Origin: Chitinivibrionales bacterium
Lineage (GTDB): Bacteria; Fibrobacterota; Chitinivibrionia; Chitinivibrionales; FEN-1185
DNA: 7,188 bases
NCBI GenBank assembly: GCA_028718065.1
Contig: JAQUMP010000164.1
Location: 1 to 7,188, forward strand
Direction: 5' to 3'
A program made the position numbers and the translations under genes. Shown here in pieces: positions 1-5,737 of this stretch. Under the pieces are notes generated by a model. That model searched no databases. It saw nothing but the letters and a program-made list of their open reading frames with translations, and had not been told where the DNA came from. Position 1 is the first letter of the stretch. Every line of letters begins with the position of its first letter.

Positions 1-938
1 TTGGCTTCTTTCAAGGCATCTTCGGTGGTGGTAACTTTGAGCCCGGCCATGCAGGCCTGCAGGGCGCAGATGGGGTCGCTTTCTGTGACCAGCACGCGCG
101 CGCCGAATCCGTGCATGGACTGGGCGCAGCCCTTGCCCACATCACCGTAGCCGCAGACCAAAACAACTTTACCGGCGATCATGACGTCGGTGGCGCGCTT
201 AATGCCGTCGGCCAGGGATTCGCGACAACCGTAAAGATTATCGAATTTGGATTTGGTTACCGAATCGTTGACATTAATGGCCGGGACCAGGAGGGATTTT
301 TCCTGCAACATCTGGTACAGGCGATGCACGCCCGTGGTCGTTTCTTCGGAAACGCCTTTCCACTCCTTGACAAGATCGTGCCAGTGGCGCGGATTTTTAG
401 CGTAAATATCCCTCAGCAATTTTTTGATGATCTCCACTTCTTTATTGGGCGCGGGCTCGTGCGCCCATTTGTCGCCCTCTTCAAGCTGGTAGCCTTTGTG
501 AATGAGCAGGGTCGCATCGCCGCCGTCGTCCACGATTAAATTGGGGCCTTTGTTGCCTTGGAAGGTAAGCGCATGATAGGTGCACGCCCAGTAATCTTCC
601 AGCGATTCGCCTTTCCAGGCAAAGACCGGCACGCCGCTTTTGGCGATGGCCGCGGCGGCATGGTCCTGAGTGGAAAAAATATTGCACGAGGCCCAACGCA
701 CGGACGCGCCCAGGTCGACCAGCGTTTCGATAAGCACAGCCGTTTGGATGGTCATGTGCAGCGAGCCGGAAATACGCGCGCCGCTGAGCGGTTTTTGTTT
801 GCCGTATTTTTTACGCAGGGACATAAGCCCCGGCATTTCGTGCTCGGAAACTTCGATCTCTTTTCGGCCCCAGTCGGCCAGGGCAATATCGTTGACTAAA
901 TAGGGGAGTGATTCATTAATGGAAATGTGCGGGGACAT
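1..938 (-). CDS. ahcY: S-adenosylhomocysteinase (adenosylhomocysteinase), 3'-truncated by the window edge
   Basis: Catalyses the reversible, NAD-dependent hydrolysis of S-adenosylhomocysteine to adenosine and homocysteine in the cytoplasm, removing the inhibitory product of SAM-dependent methylation. The 312 visible codons cover the substrate domain and the start of the NAD domain. Visible motifs are SGSLHMTIQTAVLIETL (57-73), the family signature CNIFSTQDHAAAAIA (85-99), VDDGGDAT (136-143), SEETTTGVHRLY (197-208), the catalytic stretch NDSVTKSKFDN (224-234, with Lys229, Asp233, Asn234 and Cys238) and the Rossmann signature GYGDVGKG (263-270). An insertion around residues 165-195 matches the long bacterial form of about 470 residues, so roughly one third is missing beyond the edge. 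The ATG at 936-938 is supported by AAGGAG at 950-955, 11 bases upstream. glyA lies 132 bases upstream on the same strand. No frameshift or missing key residue is seen. Identity is near certain. Confidence 0.97.
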   Translation of the reverse strand, partial: MSPHISINESLPYLVNDIALADWGRKEIEVSEHEMPGLMSLRKKYGKQKPLSGARISGSLHMTIQTAVLIETLVDLGASVRWASCNIFSTQDHAAAAIAKSGVPVFAWKGESLEDYWACTYHALTFQGNKGPNLIVDDGGDATLLIHKGYQLEEGDKWAHEPAPNKEVEIIKKLLRDIYAKNPRHWHDLVKEWKGVSEETTTGVHRLYQMLQEKSLLVPAINVNDSVTKSKFDNLYGCRESLADGIKRATDVMIAGKVVLVCGYGDVGKGCAQSMHGFGARVLVTESDPICALQACMAGLKVTTTEDALKEA

Positions 939-964
939 AATTTAATAAACTCCTTTGGAAGAAA

Positions 965-1047
965 GTTTACAGTTTTCAGTTTTCAGCTTTCAGCTTTCAG
1001 CTTTCAGTTTCATTCTTACTGATTACTGACAACTGAAAACTGATAAC
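965..1047. repeat. Heptamer tandem repeat array with two opposed arms
   Basis: Five tandem 7-mers, GTTTTCA twice then GCTTTCA three times, run from 972 to 1006, with degenerate copies at 965-971 and 1007-1013. After a 5-base spacer, four 7-mers of the opposite polarity follow at 1019-1046 (CTGATTA, CTGACAA, CTGAAAA, CTGATAA). The arms are imperfect inverted repeats: CTGAAAACTG at 1033-1042 is exactly complementary to CAGTTTTCAG at both 970-979 and 977-986, so the transcript could form a long, register-shifting stem-loop. The array fills most of the gap between the glyA stop and the ahcY start. It is not followed on the minus strand by a U-tract, so it does not look like an intrinsic terminator. 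Similar 7-bp short tandem repeats are known from cyanobacteria and other genomes; their role is unclear. Confidence 0.9.
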
Positions 1048-1070
1048 TATCTTTGGCTATTATATCTTTC

Positions 1071-2588
1071 TTACCCGCCAAAATACTTCTGCAAAAATAC
1101 CAGGTCCAGGTGCGGATAGAGCACAAAATTCCGCAACAAGTCGTGCACCCGTTTCCGGGCGGATTCCTTGACATGCGGGGCAAGGGCGTATTTGGTTTTG
1201 CTGGAAGAGCCGGCATGTTCTCCCGTGGCGATGATGTCGCCGGTGGTATTTGAGAGAACGAACTTAATGATGGCGGCGATCTCCTTCATTTCTGTTTTGC
1301 CCATGCCCAGCGTCGTGGCCGCCGGCGTGCCGATGCGCAATCCGCTCGTGTACCAGGGACCGTTGGGATCGTAGGGCAGGGAATTGCGATTAAGCGTGAT
1401 CCCGCATTCGCGCAGAACGTTTTCGGCCTGCCGGCCATTAAGGCTGAACGAACGCACATCGATAAGCATTAAATGGTTGTCGGTGCCGTTGGTGGCCACG
1501 GTCATGCCCTCGTCCATGCAGGCGCTTGCCAGCGCCGCGGCGTTTTCGACGATTTTTTTGGCATAGATTTTAAATGCAGGCGTGGCCGCTTCCGTGAGGG
1601 CCACGGCCTTGGCGGCGATGATGTGGCCGAGCGGTCCGCCCATGACCAGCGGACACCCTTTGTCAACGTGTTCGGCGAATTCCTTGGTGCACAGGATCAT
1701 ACCGCCGCGCGGGCCGCGCAGGGTTTTATGCGTGGTGGTGGTTACCACATGCGCATGCGGAATGGGGTTATTATCACCGGTAAAGACACCGCCGGCGACC
1801 AATCCGGCAAAGTGCGCCATATCAACCATAAAGACGGCGCCGACCTTGTCGGCAATGGCGCGCATGCGCGCGAAATTAATGGCGCGCGGGTAGGCGCTGT
1901 AGCCGGCCAACAGGATAAAGGGTTTGATTTCCAGCGCCATTTTTTCAAGCGCGTCATAATCGAGCAGCCCCGTATTTTTGTCCACGCCGTAGCTGTAAGC
2001 GTCGAACATTTGCGCCGAAACATTATTGCGATACCCATGCGTAAGGTGCCCGCCGGAATAGTAATCCATGCCCATGAGGCGCTGGTTGCCGAGTTTACAG
2101 CGGATAATGTCCCAGTCCGCGCGCGCAAGCTTGGAGAGGTTGGTTTCGCCGAGCGCCTCTATGAACGGCGTTTGGATGCGGGCGTTAAGGATTGCCCAAT
2201 AGGCGATAAGGTTGGCATCGGCGCCGCTGTGGGGCTGCACGTAGGCATGCTCGCAGCCGAAAATTTCGCAGGCTTTACGGCAAGCGACACTCTCCACGGC
2301 ATCGACATTATCGCAACCCGCGTAAAAACGGTGCCCCGAAAATCCTTCGGCGTATTTGTCCGTAAGGAGATTGCCCATGGCAAGCTGGGTCGCCAAGGAA
2401 CAGTAGTTTTCACTCGCTATAAGTTTAAGGTTGTTGCGCTGGTCGACCAATTCTTTTACAATGGAGGCGGCAATTTCCGGGGCGACCGCCGCGATTTCGG
2501 TGAGGCCGGCGCAGTAGGCCGCCATGCCGGCGTTTAAGTGCTCGGGTTTTGTGCCTGAAATATAGAGGTTTAATGCCGATGCCGCCAT
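1071..2588 (-). CDS. glyA: Serine hydroxymethyltransferase, long chlamydial-type form
   Basis: PLP enzyme that converts serine plus tetrahydrofolate to glycine plus 5,10-methylene-tetrahydrofolate, the main entry of one-carbon units. Visible motifs are LKLIASENY (54-62), TDKYAEGFSGHRFYAGC (76-92), VQPHSGADAN (117-126), SGGHLTHG (178-185), VDMAHFAGLVAGG (255-267, with Asp256 and His259 of the PLP site) and TTTTHKTLRGPRGG (283-296), where Lys288 should form the Schiff base. SGLRIGTPAATTLGMG lies near the C-terminus. At 505 residues it exceeds the usual length of about 420. The extra length is an N-terminal lead of about 50 residues, an insertion at about 133-176, and an extended C-terminal part. 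The same pattern occurs in Chlamydia GlyA (from memory), which is the strongest taxonomic hint here. The ATG at 2586-2588 has AAGGAG at 2597-2602, 8 bases away. ahcY follows on the same strand. Confidence 0.97.
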   Translation of the reverse strand: MAASALNLYISGTKPEHLNAGMAAYCAGLTEIAAVAPEIAASIVKELVDQRNNLKLIASENYCSLATQLAMGNLLTDKYAEGFSGHRFYAGCDNVDAVESVACRKACEIFGCEHAYVQPHSGADANLIAYWAILNARIQTPFIEALGETNLSKLARADWDIIRCKLGNQRLMGMDYYSGGHLTHGYRNNVSAQMFDAYSYGVDKNTGLLDYDALEKMALEIKPFILLAGYSAYPRAINFARMRAIADKVGAVFMVDMAHFAGLVAGGVFTGDNNPIPHAHVVTTTTHKTLRGPRGGMILCTKEFAEHVDKGCPLVMGGPLGHIIAAKAVALTEAATPAFKIYAKKIVENAAALASACMDEGMTVATNGTDNHLMLIDVRSFSLNGRQAENVLRECGITLNRNSLPYDPNGPWYTSGLRIGTPAATTLGMGKTEMKEIAAIIKFVLSNTTGDIIATGEHAGSSSKTKYALAPHVKESARKRVHDLLRNFVLYPHLDLVFLQKYFGG

Positions 2589-2627
2589 AGATGCTGCTCC
2601 TTGAAAATCAATTGGAAACCTAAAAAT

Positions 2628-2657
2628 AATATATTGCGATAAAAAAAGGGGTCTTAA
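2628..2657 (-). promoter_or_regulatory. Weak candidate housekeeping promoter for glyA
   Basis: On the minus strand TATATT (2633-2628) matches the -10 consensus at 5 of 6 positions. It lies 18 bases downstream of TTAAGA (2657-2652), which matches TTGACA at 4 of 6. Transcription would start about 30 bases before the glyA ATG, leaving room for the AAGGAG ribosome binding site. The region is AT-rich, so chance matches are likely and this is only a candidate. Confidence 0.3.
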
Positions 2658-2782
2658 AGAGGGCCGTCCGAACGATTTAAATTATGCAGCAAAAAACGGC
2701 ATGATATATTTTGATGACAAAAGCGAATCCTCGTAATGCGATATTTGACAATAGTTTCCTATAATTTCTACAGAGTGTTGTA

Positions 2783-2986
2783 ATGGAAGTTGAACATTTT
2801 ATAAGAATAATCTGGATCATTGTTTTTTTTCTTTTTTCAATTACGCTTATTTTTGTCTGGAGCAAAGTCCTGATTATTTCCAAAAAAATCAAGTCGATTG
2901 ATTTGAGCATAAAAAAAATCCGGGAATTAAGCCAGGAAACCGTTAAGACCGAGCAACCTTCCTCCCCGCCAGCCGCCAATGCCTGA
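2783..2986 (+). CDS. Possible small single-pass membrane protein, unknown function
   Basis: I do not recognise this 67-residue product. Residues 7-32 are strongly hydrophobic (Ile, Phe, Val, Trp) and read as one transmembrane helix. A basic amphipathic stretch follows at about 33-50 (SKKIKSIDLSIKKIRE begins at 32... with five or more Lys/Arg), then a short Pro/Ser/Ala tail. By the positive-inside rule the C-terminal part would be cytoplasmic. The ATG lacks a clear Shine-Dalgarno sequence (only GAG at 2773-2775), and base composition is more AT-rich than in neighbouring genes. The coherent membrane-plus-basic design favours a real gene, but the weak initiation region keeps this uncertain. The next plus-strand gene, at 3388, has the same general plan of short N-terminal helix and charged cytoplasmic tail, without obvious sequence similarity. 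Confidence 0.5.
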   Translation: MEVEHFIRIIWIIVFFLFSITLIFVWSKVLIISKKIKSIDLSIKKIRELSQETVKTEQPSSPPAANA

Positions 2987-3387
2987 TCCTCATGCAACCA
3001 TAATCCGCCGCGCGGGTGAACCTGCCCTGAAGGAAGTATCGAAAGGGGGACGCAAAAAATATTAGTAAGTTTTAGGTTTGTATGATGTGTCAAGTAATTT
3101 GAAAAAAACGGGGCTTGCATAAAACGTTCAAGGGCCCGCTTGTCCGGTCGCACCTAAAGCGGTGCCGCCGCAAATCCCCCAATCGTGATGCGCCGCAGCC
3201 GTAAGACTTTGCTGCCAGCCATCCGCACCTTTTATGGTCCAATAACAAAGGGGATTGTTTATTGAAGCACCGGCAATTAAAACGATTGCCGCACTATTTT
3301 TTTCGTGTCCGCCCGAAAGCCCCATCAAGCGCCATAAGCCGGGCACGCTATTTTTAATCACTTATTAATCATGGAGTTTTTACGATT
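2987..3387. other. 400-base intergenic region without a convincing gene
   Basis: The stretch separates the small membrane ORF from the gene at 3388. It contains the partial riboswitch-like sequence described at 3005-3057. It also has a perfect 6-bp hairpin, GGCAAT (3272-3277) with ATTGCC (3285-3290) around a 7-base loop, followed after six bases by seven T residues (3297-3303). That order resembles a plus-strand terminator, but the T-tract is set too far from the stem to be typical. A minus-strand reading frame of 77 codons (3128-3361, GTG start, no ribosome binding site) crosses it and is not called as a gene. No tRNA or rRNA was seen. Confidence 0.6.
3005..3057 (+). other. Partial c-di-GMP-I (GEMM) riboswitch-like sequence, probably not functional
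   Basis: GGGTGAACCTGC (3014-3025) resembles the 5' conserved box of GEMM-I aptamers (GGGCAAACC), and TCGAAAGGGGGACGCAAA (3039-3056) resembles the P1b-to-core segment (GAAA, then GGGACGCAAA). A P1b helix of CCCU with AGGG is possible. The sequence that should then build the second helix and tetraloop receptor is replaced by an AT-rich run (3057-3080). Only half of the aptamer is therefore visible, and it may be a remnant or a chance match. No open frame follows closely; the nearest downstream gene starts over 300 bases away. Confidence 0.2.
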
Positions 3388-4254
3388 ATGGAACTTGCAA
3401 CACTCGCACTTATCAGTGCCGGGATCAACATTGTTTTACAGATAATTATTCTCGCCTATATCGTGACGCTGGTCAAGCGGCTTGCGCACTCGGCCGAAAG
3501 GCCGCCCGCGGCTTCGTCCGCGCCTCAGGCGATGCCTTCTTTACAAGGCGGTCAACATCGGCCCTCCCAAAACCGGCCGCCGCATGAAAGGGGCTTTCGG
3601 GATCGTTCGCCGGAACAGAGGCCCACTCCGAATGCCGCGCCTTCACCGAATCCGCAAAATCCCTCGGTTGACAAATCGCTTCGCGAAATCAACCTCCGAT
3701 TAAAAAACGCCGAACGCAGTCAGGAGCATGAGCGCAAACGCCTCGGCAACGGCAATTTTTCGCGCGAAGGCCGCGGCGACCAGAACCGGCCGCGCCAGGA
3801 CAATCGTGGAGGCGGTCCCCGGTCGGATTGGCGACGGCAGAATCGGCCCTATAATAACGATCGCCCAGGCAACGGTGGCGGATATCGGCAGGACAATCAG
3901 GATGCAGACGACCGGCCAAGCGCTTCTTTGGCGGGACCTGCAGCCCCGTCTTTTGCAGCACCTGCGGCGCCGCAGAACGCCCCGAGTCCCGCTCCGGAAG
4001 CGCGCATAGCGCCAATGGCTGCACCGGCAGTTCCTCAATCATTGCCGACGTCGTCAGCGGCGCCTGGGATAACCGCCGGCCCCGCGGTGGAAAATAATCA
4101 GGAGGTGTTTCACGGCCGTAAAATGACGGTCAAGCGCCGCATGCTTCCGGCCGAAGAGGGCTCTTCGCAGGAGCAAGCCAACGCTTCGGACCAGCCGATT
4201 GCCGAAGGCCAGACGCCGCCGGAAAATCCGCCGATCCATTTTGGACGCCGCTAA
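3388..4254 (+). CDS. Membrane-anchored Arg/Gly/Asn/Pro-rich disordered protein, unknown function
   Basis: I do not recognise this family. The 288-residue product begins with one hydrophobic helix (about 5-29) followed by Lys30-Arg31, which suggests an N-out, C-in anchor without a cleavage site. Residues 36-92 are Pro/Ala/Arg-rich. A charged, probably helical segment lies at 94-118 (DKSLREINLRLKNAERSQEH at 95-114). Residues 119-176 are dominated by Arg, Gly, Asn, Asp and Gln with RGG-like patches (GRGD, NRGGGPR, GNGGGYR). An Ala/Pro linker (177-233) leads to a basic island VFHGRKMTVKRRML (240-253) and a terminal IHFGRR. RGG-like segments often bind RNA or mediate condensation, but that role is inference here. 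The ATG at 3388 has GGAG at 3373-3376, 11 bases upstream; an earlier ATG at 3371 is out of frame. The gene converges on the flagellin gene, and 75 bases separate the stop codons. Confidence 0.85.
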   Translation: MELATLALISAGINIVLQIIILAYIVTLVKRLAHSAERPPAASSAPQAMPSLQGGQHRPSQNRPPHERGFRDRSPEQRPTPNAAPSPNPQNPSVDKSLREINLRLKNAERSQEHERKRLGNGNFSREGRGDQNRPRQDNRGGGPRSDWRRQNRPYNNDRPGNGGGYRQDNQDADDRPSASLAGPAAPSFAAPAAPQNAPSPAPEARIAPMAAPAVPQSLPTSSAAPGITAGPAVENNQEVFHGRKMTVKRRMLPAEEGSSQEQANASDQPIAEGQTPPENPPIHFGRR

Positions 4255-4266
4255 AGCGCCTCGCGG

Positions 4267-4302
4267 AAAAAAAAAGGGGTATGATTTTTAATCATACCCC
4301 TT
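4267..4302 (-). terminator. Intrinsic terminator of the flagellin gene
   Basis: A perfect 13-bp inverted repeat, AAGGGGTATGATT (4274-4286) and AATCATACCCCTT (4290-4302), encloses a 3-base loop. On the minus strand the stem is followed directly by a T-run (complement of 4267-4275, partly within the stem), the classic Rho-independent pattern, starting 28 bases after the flagellin stop codon. For the convergent plus-strand gene ending at 4254 the same hairpin follows 19 bases after the stop, but it lacks a U-tract in that direction, so it would be weaker there. Confidence 0.93.
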
Positions 4303-4329
4303 CCGTAAATTTACAAAATAATATATCCG

Positions 4330-5568
4330 CTATTTGAGCAGCGAAAGCATGTTTTGCGGCACCATATTGGCCTGTGCCAGCATGGCCGTAGCGGATTGGG
4401 TTAGGATCTGGTTCTTGGTAAACGTGGCGGTTTCGTGGGCAAAATCCACGTCGCGGATCGTGCTTTCGGCCGCCTGGGTATTGGTCTGCTGGTTCATCAT
4501 GTTGTTTAAGGCATGTTCCAGGCGGTTGGTCTGGGCGCCGATATAGGCGCGCATCATATTGACCCGCTTGATCCCCGTTGGGTCGGTGGCATTGCCGTTA
4601 AAACCGGTGTTTCTTTCATTGTCGGTTAAAGAGTCGCTTCCGTCAATTACTTTAAGCAACGTCTGCAATTTAAATCCGGCGGCATTCTGGTTGGGGTTAA
4701 CGCCGTCGTCGGTAAACAGGTTAAAATTCTGGCCGTCGGCCACATAGGCGTTAAAGAGCGCCATATCAGCAGGATTATTGTTCCAGTCTACTTCAAAACT
4801 GTTCCAGTAATCTGCTGCATCGCCATTCGTGGAATTCGGTTCCAGCAAGGCGTTGGTATCCATTTGTCCCATTTCAATGGTCAGCACATCTCCGGCGCCC
4901 GGACTAAAGGAATTCACCGGCGACGCCGCGCCTCCTGTTTGGTCCCGTGCGGCCGCCATGTCCTGGGCGGTGTAATTTGAACCGATAAAAAAGTTAAACA
5001 TATTGGCACTGGAAGTATTATTAACGCCAAAAGGGTCCTGCAGCGCCTGGTCTGCGGGGGCCCACATGGTTTTTCCGTCAACGATATGGGGAGGTTCCTG
5101 GGTATTCACCTGGTTCGCCTGATAGGCGCCCTGGCCGCTTCCGTCGCTCATGGGCGTGGCAAACAGTTGTTTGCCGTTAAAGTTCGTAATTTTTGCGATG
5201 CGGTCCAATTCACTGAAAAGCTGGTTGAATTCTGTTGACATATAGGAACGCTCGGTGCTGGTATAGGTTGAATTCATGGCCTGGATCACCAGCGTGCGCA
5301 TGCGCTGCAAGATATTGGATTGTTCATTCAGCGCGCCATCGGCGATATTAAGCAAGGAAATCCCGTCCTGCGTGTTTTTTATGGCCTGGCCCAAACCCGT
5401 GGTTTGCGTGCGCAGATTTTCGGATACGCCAAGACCGGCGGCGTCGTCCTGCGCCGCATTTATCCGCAAACCGGTGGATAGTCGTTGGAGGGAGGTGGAC
5501 ATCGCAGTGTTCACCTGATACAGTGAACTTTGCGTAATCATCGAAGAAATGTTATGATTGATCCGCAT
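4330..5568 (-). CDS. fliC: Flagellin, filament subunit
   Basis: Structural protein of the flagellar filament, exported unfolded by the flagellar type III system and polymerised at the tip. The 412 residues show the standard layout. Conserved N-terminal D0/D1 spans about 1-137 (MRINHNISSM, LSTGLRINAAQDDAAGL at 30-46, FNGKQLF at 130-136). A variable region lies at about 138-333. Conserved C-terminal D1/D0 spans about 334-412 (NRLEHALNN at 348-356, ESTIRDVDFAHE at 368-379, AMLAQANMVPQNMLSLL at 395-411). LQRMRTLVIQAMN (87-99), with Arg89 and with Glu113 downstream, aligns with the region of Salmonella flagellin recognised by TLR5, so the epitope looks intact. The variable domain is compact and rich in Asn and Asp (e.g. 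DWNNNPADM). The ATG at 5566-5568 follows AAGGA by 7 bases. No other flagellar gene is in the window, so this looks like a stand-alone flagellin unit with its own promoters and terminator. Confidence 0.98.
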   Translation of the reverse strand: MRINHNISSMITQSSLYQVNTAMSTSLQRLSTGLRINAAQDDAAGLGVSENLRTQTTGLGQAIKNTQDGISLLNIADGALNEQSNILQRMRTLVIQAMNSTYTSTERSYMSTEFNQLFSELDRIAKITNFNGKQLFATPMSDGSGQGAYQANQVNTQEPPHIVDGKTMWAPADQALQDPFGVNNTSSANMFNFFIGSNYTAQDMAAARDQTGGAASPVNSFSPGAGDVLTIEMGQMDTNALLEPNSTNGDAADYWNSFEVDWNNNPADMALFNAYVADGQNFNLFTDDGVNPNQNAAGFKLQTLLKVIDGSDSLTDNERNTGFNGNATDPTGIKRVNMMRAYIGAQTNRLEHALNNMMNQQTNTQAAESTIRDVDFAHETATFTKNQILTQSATAMLAQANMVPQNMLSLLK

Positions 5569-5569
5569 A

Positions 5570-5585
5570 CCAACATCCTTGTTGG
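5570..5585 (-). promoter_or_regulatory. Flagellin ribosome binding site inside a CsrA-type hairpin (site 2)
   Basis: On the minus strand CCAAC (5585-5581) and GTTGG (5574-5570) form a perfect 5-bp stem around the 6-base loop AAGGAT. The loop carries the Shine-Dalgarno AAGGA, 7 bases before the ATG. The sequence CAACAAGGATGT (5584-5573) matches the published CsrA SELEX consensus RUACARGGAUGU at 10 of 12 positions, including ACAAGGATGT without interruption. A GGA exposed in a hairpin loop over the ribosome binding site is the standard geometry of translational repression by CsrA. Confidence 0.75.
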
Positions 5586-5591
5586 AGGTTA

Positions 5592-5617
5592 TTTGGTCTC
5601 TTCATCCCTGTACCAAA
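5592..5617 (-). promoter_or_regulatory. Upstream CsrA-type site (site 1) in the flagellin leader
   Basis: GTACAGGGATGA (5613-5602, minus strand) matches the CsrA consensus RUACARGGAUGU at 11 of 12 positions. It overlaps a 6-bp stem, TTTGGT (5617-5612) with ACCAAA (5597-5592), and its GGA (5607-5605) falls in the 14-base loop. It lies 29 bases upstream of the GGA of site 2, a distance that would allow one CsrA dimer to bridge both. The paired arrangement parallels BS1 and BS2 of the B. subtilis hag leader. Confidence 0.7.
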
Positions 5618-5635
5618 AGAGTGATAATTCACTCT
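5618..5635 (-). promoter_or_regulatory. Perfect stem-loop in the flagellin leader
   Basis: AGAGTGA (5618-5624) and TCACTCT (5629-5635) form a perfect 7-bp inverted repeat with a 4-base loop. If transcription starts from the proximal promoter, near 5637, this hairpin would sit at the extreme 5' end of the mRNA, a position that commonly protects transcripts. On the minus strand it is followed by only four T residues, so it is a poor terminator. A protein-binding operator is an alternative reading. Confidence 0.6.
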
Positions 5636-5643
5636 ATTTAAAT

Positions 5644-5670
5644 TCATCGGTATTTTCAGCGAGCGCTTGA
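5644..5670 (-). promoter_or_regulatory. Second, weaker sigma-28-like promoter for flagellin
   Basis: On the minus strand TCAAGCGC (5670-5663) lies 11 bases upstream of ACCGATGA (5651-5644). The -10-like element matches GCCGATAA at 6 of 8 positions and keeps the CGAT core. The -35-like element begins with the same TCAAG as the distal promoter, and the spacing is identical. The predicted start, near 5637, gives a leader of about 70 bases that still contains both CsrA-type sites. Confidence 0.45.
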
Positions 5671-5718
5671 ATTTATTCTTTCTCACTTAATCCGGAGGGT
5701 TTTCCGCACACCTTTTCG

Positions 5719-5737
5719 GGAGGGACACCACCTCCTT
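5719..5737 (-). promoter_or_regulatory. Orphan anti-Shine-Dalgarno complement at the predicted 5' end of the flagellin mRNA
   Basis: AAGGAGGTG (5737-5729, minus strand) is the full complement of the usual 16S rRNA 3' end, yet no start codon follows at a usable distance. The nearest GTG abuts it and would encode only 13 codons. The distal promoter predicts a start at about 5737-5738, so the transcript would begin on this element, as in STAB-SD stabilisers such as that of cry3A in Bacillus thuringiensis. GGAGG (5735-5731) can also pair with CCTCC (5723-5719) across a 7-base loop, which could switch ribosome access. Confidence 0.5.

Noticed and set aside
111..539. Plus-strand reading frame of 142 codons opposite ahcY
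   Set aside because: It is antisense to the conserved SAHH domain, which is intact in the minus-strand frame open to the window edge.
965..1047. CRISPR array
   Set aside because: The repeat unit is 7 bp with no spacers, so it is a simple tandem repeat.
1473..2537. Long plus-strand reading frame of 354 codons opposite glyA
   Set aside because: It lies wholly antisense to a well-supported gene with intact catalytic motifs, its translation shows no recognisable domain, and it is explained by codon bias on the coding strand.
2745..2765. TTGACA followed by TATAAT upstream of the small ORF at 2783
   Set aside because: Both hexamers are perfect but are separated by only 9 bases instead of about 17, so they cannot act as one promoter. 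TATAAT alone may still be a -10 element with a poor -35.
2677..3153. Minus-strand reading frame of 158 codons upstream of glyA
   Set aside because: Its translation is low in protein-like features, it lacks a ribosome binding site, and it overlaps both the small membrane ORF and the riboswitch-like sequence.
3272..3303. Hairpin followed by a T-tract as a plus-strand terminator
   Set aside because: The seven T residues start six bases after a 6-bp stem, too far for a typical intrinsic terminator, and no convincing gene ends just upstream.
3128..3361. Minus-strand reading frame of 77 codons, Trp-containing, GTG start
   Set aside because: A stop codon lies directly before the GTG, no Shine-Dalgarno sequence is present, and no domain is recognised. 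It could be a gene remnant but cannot be supported from this sequence.
5707..5731. Possible 13-codon leader peptide starting with GTG just after AAGGAGGTG
   Set aside because: The GTG directly abuts the Shine-Dalgarno-like sequence, which is too close for normal initiation, and the encoded peptide has no attenuation-type residue runs.
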